NCBI GenBank assembly: GCA_903852585.1
Contig: CAINRG010000059.1
Span: forward strand, 1-38,090
From: an uncultured Actinomycetes bacterium
GTDB lineage: Bacteria; Actinomycetota; Actinomycetes; Nanopelagicales; Nanopelagicaceae
Reading direction: 5' to 3'
DNA: 38,090 nucleotides
In this document: positions 14,593-22,673 of the stretch, in pieces
Numbering within the stretch: the stretch's first letter is position 1
How the letters are laid out: every line of letters begins with the position of its first letter
The notes under the pieces: model-generated
Seen by the model: only the letters and a program-made list of their open reading frames with translations
The model's database searches: none
Told to the model about the DNA's origin: nothing
Made by a program: the position numbers and the translations under genes

Positions 14593-15471
14593 GTGGCCGT
14601 TAAGAAGACCGCAAAGAAAGCAACCAAGAAGGTTGCAAAGAAGGCACCTGCAAAGAAAGTAACCAAGAAGGTTGCTAAGAAGGTTGCTAAAAAGGCACCT
14701 GCTAAAAAGGTAACCAAGAAGGTTGCTAAAAAGGCACCTGCAAAGAAAGTAGCAAAGAAAGTAGCAAAGAAAGTAGCAAAGAAAGCTACTAAGAAAGCTA
14801 CTAAGAAGGTTGCTAAGAAGAGTGCATCCCGCGTTTCAACACTTGACCGCGTTGTCATTCCTGCAGTTCCTTTAACAGGTTCACGCCCAGTCTCACGAGT
14901 TTCAACAACACCAACTCCCGCAGCACCGGCTGTAAAGGCTGTTTCAGCGCCTTCAGAAAAGAAGCCTTCGCAACAGAAGTCTTCTAGCCGCGTTGTTCTT
15001 GCAGTGTTTGTTGGCGTTGTTCTTCTTGCTGTTGCTGTCGTTTCACGAAACCACACATCATCAAGTTCAAGCACCACTTCTACTTCAGCGACACCAGCTG
15101 CTTCAACAACAGCTTCTGCTGCACCAACAGATGCATCTGCCTCAACACCAGCAACTGCTGCGCCAGCAGAAACATCTGCGGCAACATCTTCAACACCAGC
15201 ACCTGAAGGAATCGTTGCTCACTACACAGCAACTGGTGCAACAATCTTCTGGAAGGCTGCTGCTGGATCAACTGGATTAACAAACTTTAATGTCGAGATC
15301 CGTTCAAACGGTGGAGAGTGGAAGTTGATCTCAACTGTTCCAGCTTCACAAACATCTCTTGATATCACAAAGGGTTCTGCAGATGGTTGGAGTTCATTCC
15401 GAGTTTCCGCTGTCTATGGTTCATCAGTTGTTGCAGGAAAGGTCTTCGGACTTCCTGGCCAATATGCATAA
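14593..15471 (+). CDS. Membrane-anchored protein with histone-H1-like Lys/Ala tail and extracytoplasmic FN3-like domain
   Basis: A 292-residue protein of unusual architecture. Residues 1-78 are a repeating AKK/VTKK/APAKK tail resembling eukaryotic histone H1 and the C-tails of actinobacterial HU. Residues 79-133 are a linker, 134-150 one strongly hydrophobic helix, 151-205 a Ser/Thr/Ala/Pro-rich linker, and 206-292 a small beta-rich domain (IFWKAAAGSTGLTNFNVEIR... FRVSAVYG) that reads like a fibronectin type III fold. With the basic tail inside, the C-terminal domain would be outside. The GTG start has AGGAG 7 nt upstream. A bidirectional terminator follows. I know no named homologue; binding of DNA, RNA or anionic lipid by the tail is inference. 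Confidence 0.75.
   Translation: MAVKKTAKKATKKVAKKAPAKKVTKKVAKKVAKKAPAKKVTKKVAKKAPAKKVAKKVAKKVAKKATKKATKKVAKKSASRVSTLDRVVIPAVPLTGSRPVSRVSTTPTPAAPAVKAVSAPSEKKPSQQKSSSRVVLAVFVGVVLLAVAVVSRNHTSSSSSTTSTSATPAASTTASAAPTDASASTPATAAPAETSAATSSTPAPEGIVAHYTATGATIFWKAAAGSTGLTNFNVEIRSNGGEWKLISTVPASQTSLDITKGSADGWSSFRVSAVYGSSVVAGKVFGLPGQYA
14600..14820 (+). repeat. Lys/Ala/Val codon repeats (AAG/AAA-rich) coding the basic tail
   Basis: The tail is encoded by mixed repeats of units such as AAGAAGGTTGCT and AAGAAAGTAGCA, with blocks (for example the three-fold AAGAAAGTAGCA around 14743-14780) so similar that recent slippage is likely. The antisense strand is fully open here only because of this composition. 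Confidence 0.8.
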
Positions 15472-15482
15472 AAAGTCTTAAC

Positions 15483-15516
15483 AAAAAACCCCGCCATTTT
15501 GTGGCGGGGTTTTTTT
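15483..15516. terminator. Bidirectional intrinsic terminator
   Basis: CCCCGCCA (15489-15496), a 5-nt loop and TGGCGGGG (15502-15509), flanked by A6 on the left and T7 on the right, so it works in both directions. It separates the convergent Lys/Ala-tail gene (plus) and acyltransferase gene (minus). Confidence 0.95.
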
Positions 15517-15542
15517 ATTCTCAATATTTAATAAATACTCAT

Positions 15543-17309
15543 CTAATTAATCCCTATTGCTTTTAAATCATCAATGATTGCGGCGACATAAACATCCGAA
15601 CCGAGGTCGTTGAGATGGACGCCATCTGGGCCAAAGAATTCTGGGTGATTCTCTGAGATTGAAGCCCAATCCACAATCTGGGTTTGCGCATATTCGGATG
15701 CAACGCTTCGAATAATCTGATTGTTCTCGTCCCGCCAACCACGAGGAACGGCGGTATTGACCAAGATTATGTGCGGCTGATTTTTTAGCAGCCCGAAGAG
15801 TGTCTCCACATCCGACCGGAGCAAACGATTGTTATTTCCGAGATCAAGTATCACTGTTGAATTCTTCACGTGAATCTGATCGGCTCTCACAACATCAATG
15901 AGTTCTTGAATTTGGCGCCCAACTCGGGCATTTACTAAACCTATTGAATAATGCGATGAAAGTTTTGTGCGAATACCTAAAATAACCGAGTCACCAGTTA
16001 CCCAAAGGCCATCTTTCTGTGACTCCATTGTTGGGGTAACTACACCATTATTCATTTCGGTTTGAGGAATAACTGGCTTTGTATGGCTGTGGCGATACAT
16101 GGCAACTGATGCTGAGCTTGCAATGACAAGAGTAAATAAAGTGACCGAAGCCACGATAAGCAGCTTTGCTCTTTTGCGAACTTCTGGCGTGCGATATTTC
16201 AATCCACGCCACCAAAGAGCAAGCTCTCCTCTGCGAATTGGAATTTCTACATAACGAAGAGAGAGATCTGCCAACGCAAAGACCATCAGGAAGCGTGCGG
16301 AATTGACCGCCCATACATCTCCGGCAAGATCAACACCGGGGCGCATGATTTGAAAGATAACCCAGTGCCATAAGTAGATTCCGTATGACCGTTGGCCAAT
16401 CCAGAGAAGAGGCTTTTTGCTAATTAATGGGGCAAAACGTGATGCTGGGTGAACAAGTGATGTGAGAGTGAAGCAGCCAAAGATCGCTGCCAACGGGAAT
16501 GCAATTCGGTAGAGAGTTGCATTATTTTCATCGATAAAGAGAAAACTAGAGAGTAAACCGAGAAATCCGATAACGCCGATGAAGTCAACAAAGTCTTGTG
16601 CTCGCTGTGTGATATTCCGAGAGAGATTTTGAGGGATCCAGCTAACAGCGAGAGCCGATCCGAGAAACAGCCCTAAGCTGTGAGTGTCACTTCCAAAGTA
16701 AATATGGCTAATTCGCCCTGATGATGCAGAGTCCATATTAAGAGAGAAGAGAAAAAGGGCAAGGCCAGAAATTGTTGCGATAGAAAGAGCGCCTCGAGCG
16801 ATATTAGTTTTTCCAAAATATTTGAGAATCCCCAGCAGAACCAAGGGCCAAATGAGGTAAAACTGAAGCTCAACGGCGAGCGACCATGTGTGCTGTAGGA
16901 GCGGAGGTCGTCCAATCGCTGCAAAATAATCTTGGTGATTGGCCACAAGACGCCAGTTATTTGTTCCAGATAGTACAAATGGAATATCCGTGAAGAATCT
17001 CTTCGCAGCATCCGGCGCCCATACGGCGACAAAGACCGTTGTGGAAGCAATAAGAAGGAGAAGACTAGGAAAAAGTCTGCGTATTCGGGCTAGATAGAAT
17101 TCACGTAAATCCAAGGCGCTGGATTCTTCAATAGAGTCAAGAATCAGACGTGTGATTACATATCCTGAAATGACGAAGAAAAGATCAACTCCAAGAAAGC
17201 CGCCAGGAATCCAATTGACTCCAGCGTGATACAACATAACAGCGATTACTGCGATGGCACGAAGTCCATCGATTGGAGCTATGTAACGAGATTTTTTTAC
17301 TGAAGACAT
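15543..17309 (-). CDS. Acyltransferase family 3 (OafA/YrhL type) with C-terminal SGNH domain
   Basis: A 588-residue membrane protein. Residues 10-380 are an acyltransferase-3 domain with about ten helices and the signature IAPIDGLRAIAVIAVMLYHAG plus 'GGFLGVDLFFVISGYVIT'. The C-terminal ~150 residues are an SGNH hydrolase-like domain with GDS (S441), GNN (N492) and D562-G-V-H565. Such fusions O-acetylate surface polysaccharide or peptidoglycan: the membrane part moves the acyl group across and the extracytoplasmic SGNH part transfers it. The ATG overlaps the stop of the upstream coiled-coil gene (TAATG), coupling the two. The acceptor glycan is unknown. Confidence 0.93.
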   Translation of the reverse strand: MSSVKKSRYIAPIDGLRAIAVIAVMLYHAGVNWIPGGFLGVDLFFVISGYVITRLILDSIEESSALDLREFYLARIRRLFPSLLLLIASTTVFVAVWAPDAAKRFFTDIPFVLSGTNNWRLVANHQDYFAAIGRPPLLQHTWSLAVELQFYLIWPLVLLGILKYFGKTNIARGALSIATISGLALFLFSLNMDSASSGRISHIYFGSDTHSLGLFLGSALAVSWIPQNLSRNITQRAQDFVDFIGVIGFLGLLSSFLFIDENNATLYRIAFPLAAIFGCFTLTSLVHPASRFAPLISKKPLLWIGQRSYGIYLWHWVIFQIMRPGVDLAGDVWAVNSARFLMVFALADLSLRYVEIPIRRGELALWWRGLKYRTPEVRKRAKLLIVASVTLFTLVIASSASVAMYRHSHTKPVIPQTEMNNGVVTPTMESQKDGLWVTGDSVILGIRTKLSSHYSIGLVNARVGRQIQELIDVVRADQIHVKNSTVILDLGNNNRLLRSDVETLFGLLKNQPHIILVNTAVPRGWRDENNQIIRSVASEYAQTQIVDWASISENHPEFFGPDGVHLNDLGSDVYVAAIIDDLKAIGIN

Positions 17310-18241
17310 TACTTACGTTTTGCAGCAGGCTTCTTTGCAGCGCTCTTCTTCGCAGTTGATTTCTTGGCGGTCGCCTTCTTTGCCGGCGACTTCTTTGCTG
17401 CAGGTTTTTTTGGAGAGCTCTTTTTTGCGGAAGCTTCACTTTCGATCGGGGAACCTGATGCGCGGAGATAAATCTTTCCTTTAGGGCGATTATCTTCTGA
17501 AAGATTTGCATCAATATCGGCCTGGAGAGAGGAGAGCTTTTCAAAAGCTGTTGAAAGGCGATGGCGTGACTGTTCGATTGCTTGTTGGGCGGCATTTAAT
17601 GATTGAGTTTGAATACGGTGAAGTCGATCAGCTTCAGAGATTGCAGTCGAGAGCCATGAGCGGTAGTCGGCGATATCTGTTACTGCTCCACTGATAAGAG
17701 CTTCAGCCTCACGCTTTGCCGCGGCAGCCACAGTGGCAGCTTCTCTTTTCTTGCTCGAAATCAATTGTTCAGCCTCATGTGCTGCTTCAGCAATCTTTGA
17801 TTCTGCATCGCTTTCAGCCGCTTCCAGATACTTACGACCACGAGCTTCTGCTTGCGAAAGAAGTGATTTTGTCTTTGCTTCAGCGTTTTCAATCAATTCG
17901 CGAGCTGCGCGATTACTATCGCCAACAACCTTTTGTGCTATTGCCAGCGCTTTTGCTTCGCGAGATTGTGCAGTCTTAATAAGAGTCATTGCAGTTTCTG
18001 AGGCAAGAATCTCAAACTCTTCCTTCGTCAAACTTGTGATGTCACGACGTGAGCGAAGTTCTGCAAGTTGATTCTCAAGTTCGCGAATGCGCGCGACATT
18101 GCTCTGTGAACCAGATTGTGAGCCAGATTGCGAACCAGATTGCGAACCAGAACTTTGCGCAGCAGAAGTAGAAAGGTCGGGGGAACTTACAGCGCTATCG
18201 CCTTTAAAGCCGACCCATGAAAGAAACTTTTTCTCTGCCAT
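17309..18241 (-). CDS. Coiled-coil protein with GSQS repeats and Lys/Ala-rich C-terminal tail
   Basis: A 310-residue soluble protein. Residues 1-15 (AEKKFLSWVGFKG) could form a short amphipathic helix; 32-47 are GSQS repeats; 50-66 a short coiled coil; 70-245 a long Ala/Glu/Lys-rich coiled coil (for example KSLLSQAEARGRKYLEAAES) like DivIVA/Wag31 or Scy-type cytoskeletal proteins; 271-310 a KKPAAKKSPAKKATAKK histone-like tail. GAGG precedes the ATG. It is translationally coupled to the acyltransferase gene downstream, suggesting a scaffold for envelope modification or growth-site positioning (inference). It is not a clear DivIVA: the canonical N-terminal DivIVA domain is not evident. Confidence 0.75.
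   Translation of the reverse strand: MAEKKFLSWVGFKGDSAVSSPDLSTSAAQSSGSQSGSQSGSQSGSQSNVARIRELENQLAELRSRRDITSLTKEEFEILASETAMTLIKTAQSREAKALAIAQKVVGDSNRAARELIENAEAKTKSLLSQAEARGRKYLEAAESDAESKIAEAAHEAEQLISSKKREAATVAAAAKREAEALISGAVTDIADYRSWLSTAISEADRLHRIQTQSLNAAQQAIEQSRHRLSTAFEKLSSLQADIDANLSEDNRPKGKIYLRASGSPIESEASAKKSSPKKPAAKKSPAKKATAKKSTAKKSAAKKPAAKRK
18111..18146. repeat. Three-copy 12-bp tandem repeat coding GSQS
   Basis: CCAGATTGTGAG followed by two CCAGATTGCGAA units, flanked by partial copies. On the minus strand it encodes the flexible GSQS linker of the coiled-coil protein. Confidence 0.9.
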
Positions 18242-18411
18242 CTTTGCCTCACTTACTCATTCCCGTCGCCGGGAGACTAGAGGGTGAGTCTAAGGGGAGT
18301 TGTAGGAGCGCCACCACTCCCGCGTTGATAGAGATGCAAATTAGGGGGAGCGCAAGGGGTTAAAGCGCGCTGCTCAGGAGTACCGTCAACGCAAACGAAT
18401 AGGAGGGCTTT

Positions 18412-18579
18412 ATGCAATCGGTATTGAGTATGGCTTTAATCAACCTCAATCACCCAGCGCACTACGTGGGGATTGGGCCTTTCCAGGTATCAGTCGGCAA
18501 CTTCATCATCATTCTTTCGATGTTTGTGATCTTTGCTCTCGCAATATTTATTCCCTTTCCTCACGGAAAGGATGAATAA
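18412..18579 (+). CDS. 55-residue single-helix membrane protein heading the cytochrome b6-like operon
   Basis: A short gene with a near-ideal ribosome-binding site, AGGAGG at 18401-18406, five bases before the ATG. The product is 55 residues: a polar N-terminus (MQSVLSMALINLNHPAHYVG), one hydrophobic helix (about residues 26-48, SVGNFIIILSMFVIFALAIF) and a short charged tail (PHGKDE). The cytochrome b gene begins 2 nt after its stop, so it is almost certainly part of the same operon and complex, comparable in position and size to the small one-helix subunits of cytochrome bc and b6f complexes. I do not recognise the family. Confidence 0.75.
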   Translation: MQSVLSMALINLNHPAHYVGIGPFQVSVGNFIIILSMFVIFALAIFIPFPHGKDE

Positions 18580-18581
18580 GA

Positions 18582-19208
18582 ATGAGTACATCAAGTAATT
18601 GGACTGCCAGACTTCGCAAATCAACCTTGGAAACGATGGAGCCAGAAGATCTGCTTCCAGATAATCAACCAGCGTATGTCGTCTCCTGGATCTATGTTTT
18701 TGGCGTACTCACAATCGCCTCACTCCTTATGTTGATTGCAACCGGTTTGATTCTCACCCTTGAAGGTCCTTCATGGTGGCATGGTTCAAGTGTTGGTCAC
18801 TTTATAAACTCCATGCATCTATGGAGCGTTGAACTCTTCTTTGTCTTCATGGTTGTGCACCTTTGGGGAAAATTCTGGATGGCTGCATGGCGTGGAAAGC
18901 GCACCGCTACATGGGTCACAGGAGTTATTGCCTTTATGGCTTCAATTCTTACAGCTCTCACCGGCTATCTCATTCAGACAAACTTTGATTCCCAATGGAT
19001 TGCAACGGAAGCAAAAGATGGCTTTAACGCAATGGGAATCGGTGCATTCTTTAATACGTTAAATACCGGACAGGCAATCTTGTTGCACGTGGCGCTCTTG
19101 CCACTTGCAGTCGGAATTATTGTCGTCTGGCATATTCTCCTGGTTCGACGCAAGGGCGTTGTTCCTCCCATTGATAATGACGCAACAATTGAAGGAGGTG
19201 CTTTCTAA
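18582..19208 (+). CDS. Cytochrome b6-like protein (cytochrome b N-terminal domain)
   Basis: A 208-residue, four-helix di-haem cytochrome b N-terminal domain. The haem ligands are H79/H93 in helix B (14 apart) and H169/H184 in helix D (15 apart); the extra residue in the second pair is characteristic of cytochrome b6 and not of bc1 cytochrome b. GHFINSMHLWSVELFF, LTGYLIQTNFDSQW and VWHILLVRRKG match the family. There is no cysteine, so the covalent haem ci of photosynthetic b6f is excluded. It should carry electrons across the membrane from a quinol. No Rieske protein or cytochrome c gene is adjacent. Start ATG is 2 nt after the small gene; its stop overlaps the next start (TAATG). Confidence 0.9.
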   Translation: MSTSSNWTARLRKSTLETMEPEDLLPDNQPAYVVSWIYVFGVLTIASLLMLIATGLILTLEGPSWWHGSSVGHFINSMHLWSVELFFVFMVVHLWGKFWMAAWRGKRTATWVTGVIAFMASILTALTGYLIQTNFDSQWIATEAKDGFNAMGIGAFFNTLNTGQAILLHVALLPLAVGIIVVWHILLVRRKGVVPPIDNDATIEGGAF

Positions 19209-20140
19209 TGGTGATGAAAGTAGATCCATCAAAGAAATGGACCGGACCTGTTCGACCATATGACATCATTAAAGAAGGTGTTATCGCAGTCGTTGTCGTC
19301 GGATTATTGGCTGGTGGGCTTTCTCTATTTTTTAGTTCACCCGATGAAAAAGCGGTGACTTTGAAATCATGGTCAAATACAAATGCACCTGACTTTGTGC
19401 AGACAGCAACCGGTGAATTAGCGGGTACAACAACATCTGCTGGCTATGGCGCTCCATACAATCATGCGGCAAAAGGTCCAACACTAGGGCCGTTGAAATT
19501 GCAAGATTGGGCCGGGGTTCGTATTCCAGTCGATCCAGCAAACTCCTTTGTTGTCGAACCACTTTTAATGATGAATGATTCGACTGCATCTGCCGCGGCA
19601 CAAACGTGGAAAGCTGCAAGCGCCGATCAGCAAGGTAAGTGGGCAACTTCCTATGCGGATGCACTGGGTAAGAAACCAGATGCAACTTCTCTTCCAGATT
19701 CAAAGAATGAGTTTGGACCTGTTCCAACGATGGTTTCATCGCTTTTGGTGATGGCCCAATCCGGCGCTCTCGATGGCGCTCTCACAACAAGTGACACCCC
19801 GCTACCAACGGACTTCACAAAACCGCTTCTCTTCCTTGCCGATAGTGAAGGCTATTTTGGTGACCTCGCTGCAAAGCAACATCTGGGTGGAGATCAATGG
19901 GGAGTGATGAACGAAACAGGATCATGGCCAGGACAATCATGGTTATGGCTCTTTTCGCTCTGGTATCAAGTCGAGCCATTTAAGTCATCAGGAAATGCAG
20001 ATACATTGGTGATGACGCTCATGGGCTTCTTGACCTTGTGCTTGGCACTCTTTCCGATATTCCCTTTCATTCGGAAGTTGCCGTATCGAATTCCGATTCA
20101 TCGATTGATTTGGAAGAAGTGGTACGCCCGTAAGTTATAA
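19208..20140 (+). CDS. Membrane-anchored partner protein of the cytochrome b6-like subunit
   Basis: A 310-residue protein with one N-terminal helix (about 24-42), a large extracytoplasmic region (about 45-240) and a C-terminal hydrophobic region (about 243-254 and 264-288) ending in a basic tail (RLIWKKWYARKL). The outer part has 'ELAGTTTSAGYGAPYN', 'WAGVRIPVDPANSFVVEPLL' and a Trp-rich segment before the last helices. There is no CxxCH haem-c motif and no Rieske cluster motif; the single Cys is in the membrane. The C-terminal helices weakly resemble subunit IV layout (WLWLFSLWYQ-EPF...). It overlaps the cytochrome b gene by one base, so it is very likely a stoichiometric subunit. Function unknown. 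Confidence 0.8.
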   Translation: MVMKVDPSKKWTGPVRPYDIIKEGVIAVVVVGLLAGGLSLFFSSPDEKAVTLKSWSNTNAPDFVQTATGELAGTTTSAGYGAPYNHAAKGPTLGPLKLQDWAGVRIPVDPANSFVVEPLLMMNDSTASAAAQTWKAASADQQGKWATSYADALGKKPDATSLPDSKNEFGPVPTMVSSLLVMAQSGALDGALTTSDTPLPTDFTKPLLFLADSEGYFGDLAAKQHLGGDQWGVMNETGSWPGQSWLWLFSLWYQVEPFKSSGNADTLVMTLMGFLTLCLALFPIFPFIRKLPYRIPIHRLIWKKWYARKL

Positions 20141-20155
20141 AAGATATCCCTTCGG

Positions 20156-20161
20156 TAGAGT
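20156..20161 (+). promoter_or_regulatory. Candidate -10 element of leaderless GNAT gene promoter
   Basis: TAGAGT followed by six bases (CGACCC) and the ATG at 20168; no Shine-Dalgarno is present. Confidence 0.45.
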
Positions 20162-20167
20162 CGACCC

Positions 20168-20854
20168 ATGGTGACAACCACATCTTTTCAGGAAGCCATG
20201 GAGTGGGCTCGCGAAGTTTCGGGAGAGCTCAATGTGGCGCGGGTGTGGATTCCCGAGAAGGCTTTTGTGAATGCAGTCCGAGAGGGCGAATCAATCTCAC
20301 TGACTCGATCCACGCCAGATGGAATTTTTGGCCTGGCGCTAGGCAAAGATCCGATTCTTTTGCCTGGGTGGAATGAGTTTGCGCTACCTCAGGGAAGTTC
20401 TCCTTCGCTCACAGATGGAATGAAATTTCACGATAATTGGCAGACTCATGCGATAACGACGAGGTCTCAAAGTTATGAGATTGAAATTCTCGAGGATGAG
20501 GATTTTGTGACGGCATTTCTTGATGCGCACGCACCGAAATCATCTGCACGACCTGGAAATCCCGAGATTGAATTATGGGGTTCTGTGCGAAACGCTGATG
20601 GCGAGATAGCTGCGATTGCTGCGATCAGCGAGTGGGAGTCAGGCGAGAAAATGCTCTCATCGGTCGGGACGCATACACAGATGCGCGGGCAAGGATTTGC
20701 CCAGAAAGTATGCGCGGGCTTGGTAGGACTTGCCTACGATCGCGGGATCGAACGCCTCAACCTTGTGGTTTTATCGAGCAATACGCCAGCAATAAGCGCG
20801 TACACAAAGATTGGTTTCCAACTAGTTGGAAAATTTGCTTCGTACACGCGCTAG
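20168..20854 (+). CDS. GNAT family N-acetyltransferase
   Basis: A 228-residue protein whose C-terminal half is a GNAT fold: 'GSVRNADGEIAAIAAISEW', 'SSVGTHTQMRGQGFAQKVCAGLV' with the acetyl-CoA loop R-x-x-G-x-A at about 173-178, and 'LNLVVLSSNTPAISAYTKIGFQLVGKF', the usual end of the fold. The N-terminal ~100 residues may be a degenerate second GNAT-like domain. Substrate is not predictable. It starts 27 nt after the cytochrome module but has its own candidate leaderless promoter. Confidence 0.85.
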   Translation: MVTTTSFQEAMEWAREVSGELNVARVWIPEKAFVNAVREGESISLTRSTPDGIFGLALGKDPILLPGWNEFALPQGSSPSLTDGMKFHDNWQTHAITTRSQSYEIEILEDEDFVTAFLDAHAPKSSARPGNPEIELWGSVRNADGEIAAIAAISEWESGEKMLSSVGTHTQMRGQGFAQKVCAGLVGLAYDRGIERLNLVVLSSNTPAISAYTKIGFQLVGKFASYTR

Positions 20855-20883
20855 ATACTGAGTTAGGTGTTGAGTTATTTAAC

Positions 20884-20903
20884 TTTAATGAACCTTAATG
20901 AAC
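20884..20903. repeat. 10-bp tandem duplication over the MFS gene stop codon
   Basis: TTTAATGAAC (20884-20893) and CTTAATGAAC (20894-20903). The second copy contains the last codons and TAA stop of the minus-strand MFS gene; the first lies just after the stop, again a duplication of a gene's 3' end. Confidence 0.7.
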
Positions 20904-22385
20904 GATTGTTCCTTCTGTCTCAACGAGTGAATCTTTGCCGATATTGATGAAGAAGAAGAGGAATACAGCGCCAAGAGTGAGAAGCAACGCTCCTACTTTA
21001 AATGACTGTGTAAATCCATGAACAAGACCGAATGGAACCGCAAGCTTGCCCATTGATTGGTGAGATGCGATATATGTGGTGCTTGCAGTTGCTGCAATCG
21101 TATTAAGAAGAGCAGTTCCCAGAGATCCACCGATTTGCTGACTTGTATTAACCATCGCACTTGCAACGCCAGAGTCATGGCTGCTGACAGCGTGCAATGA
21201 GGTGGATGTCAGTGGAATAAAGACAAGTGCCATACCGCTAGACATAATGATGAGTGATGGAAGAACGTGTGTCACATAGGAAGTCTGTGGCGTGATTCGG
21301 GTAAGGAGCATTAAACCTGCAGCAGCAGCGAGAAGTCCTGGAACCATCAAAGGTTTTGGACCAAACTTTGGAAGAAGCTGCGATGCGATACCCGCGAAGA
21401 CAATGATTCCGCCGGTAAATGGCAAGAATGCAAAACCAGACTTCAATGGTGAATAACCAAGAATGGTCTGTAGATACAGCCCTAGGAAGAGGAACATTGA
21501 GAAGAGACCAGCACCGACGACAAGTGAGCCAAGGTATGAACCACCACGATTTCGCTCTGTCACAATGCGAAGAGGAAGAAGTGGATTTGAAACCTTTTGC
21601 TCGATGATGACAAATGCGATGAGAAGAACAGCTGCAACAACAAAGAAAGTCAACGTTGTCTTATTTGCCCAGCCATGTGTAGCAGCATTATTAAATCCAT
21701 AGACAAGGGAGAAGAGACCAGCGGATGCGTTGATGACACCAGGGATGTCGTATGTGCGATCGCCTTGAGCCTTTGATTCATGAACATACTTAAATGCGAG
21801 CGCAGCAGCGATTCCAGCGATTGGAACATTTACATCCAAGCACCAACGCCATGAGAAATATTGAGTGAGAGTTCCACCGAGAATCAGACCAATTGCCGCT
21901 CCGCCACCGGAGATTGCACCAATAACACCAAATGCACGAGCACGTTCCTTTGGAACGGTAAATGTTACTGAGATCAGTGCAAGAGCAGATGGAGCTAGAA
22001 GTGCGCCAAAGACGCCTTGTAGTCCACGCGCTGCAAAGAGAAGAGCTTGGGTTGTTGCGATTCCACCGAGGGCAGATGCTCCAGCAAAACCGAGAAGACC
22101 GATGATGAGCGCACGCTTGCGACCGATGTAGTCGCCAACACGACCGCCGAGAAGAAGAAGAGAACCAAAAGCCAGTGTGTAGGCGGTGATCACCCATTGC
22201 TGGTTAGCGTTTGAGATATGGAGATCACGCTTTGCGTGAGGGATCGCGATATTGACGATGGATGAGTCGAGAACAACCATCAATTGTGAGATTGCGACGA
22301 CAAAGAGTGTGCGCCAACGATTTGGGTCAAGGCCTTCAACAAGGTCAGGCTTTTGGGATTGAGATGATTGAGACGATTTAGACAA
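20895..22385 (-). CDS. MFS multidrug efflux transporter, DHA2 (EmrB/QacA) type
   Basis: A 496-residue transporter with about 14 membrane segments. The family marks are 'VVLDSSIVNIAIPHAKRDL' (helix 1 motif with the conserved Asp), 'GGRVGDYIGRKRALIIG' (MFS motif A) and 'GLILGGTLTQYFSWRWCLDVNVPIAGI' (motif C plus the W-R-W-x-F-x-N-V-P-like segment). It exports drugs or other hydrophobic compounds by proton antiport. The chosen start is TTG at 22385, which has GGAG 5-6 nt upstream; extending the frame to 22505 would run through the tRNA-Leu gene. A Ser/Gln-rich cytoplasmic N-terminus (SKSSQSSQSQKPD) precedes helix 1. It converges on the GNAT gene. Confidence 0.93.
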   Translation of the reverse strand: MSKSSQSSQSQKPDLVEGLDPNRWRTLFVVAISQLMVVLDSSIVNIAIPHAKRDLHISNANQQWVITAYTLAFGSLLLLGGRVGDYIGRKRALIIGLLGFAGASALGGIATTQALLFAARGLQGVFGALLAPSALALISVTFTVPKERARAFGVIGAISGGGAAIGLILGGTLTQYFSWRWCLDVNVPIAGIAAALAFKYVHESKAQGDRTYDIPGVINASAGLFSLVYGFNNAATHGWANKTTLTFFVVAAVLLIAFVIIEQKVSNPLLPLRIVTERNRGGSYLGSLVVGAGLFSMFLFLGLYLQTILGYSPLKSGFAFLPFTGGIIVFAGIASQLLPKFGPKPLMVPGLLAAAAGLMLLTRITPQTSYVTHVLPSLIIMSSGMALVFIPLTSTSLHAVSSHDSGVASAMVNTSQQIGGSLGTALLNTIAATASTTYIASHQSMGKLAVPFGLVHGFTQSFKVGALLLTLGAVFLFFFINIGKDSLVETEGTIVH

Positions 22386-22463
22386 GATTTCTCCTTCATG
22401 CGTGTGAAATGACGAGCGTGTGAACTTCTGAGAAAAACTTGCAACAACTGAAGATAAATAATC

Positions 22464-22547
22464 TGGTGCGGAAGGTGGGACTTGAACCCACACGCCGTAA
22501 AGCACAGGTTCCTAAGACCTGCGTGTCTGCCATTTCACCACTCCCGC
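22464..22547 (-). tRNA. tRNA-Leu (anticodon UAG)
   Basis: The minus strand reads GCGGGAG for the acceptor 5' side, a D-arm ending in GACAC, an anticodon stem CAGGT/ACCTG with loop CTTAGGA (anticodon TAG), a long class II variable arm, the T-arm GTGGG-TTCAAGT-CCCAC, the matching CTTCCGC (one G-U pair) and an encoded ACCA. It decodes CUA and probably other CUN codons. It lies just upstream of the MFS gene on the same strand. Confidence 0.97.
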
Positions 22548-22673
22548 GAGTGACCCAACAAAGTTATCAAACTGCAATATCTTCTCAGCTGAATTTGCTG
22601 GTGCAAGGAGAAGGCTAGGGGTAAGTTAGCCAATATCCAAAACCGGCCGCTTCGACCGGCAAGAAAACGAGAA

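Noticed and set aside
14406-15077. Long minus-strand frame opposite the Lys/Ala-tail gene
   Set aside because: It reads as ATFFATFF repeats, a shadow of the AAG-rich coding strand, and also runs over rdgB.
22386-22505. N-terminal extension of the MFS transporter up to 22505
   Set aside because: The extension runs into the 3' part of the tRNA-Leu gene and has no family similarity; the TTG at 22385 has a good Shine-Dalgarno.
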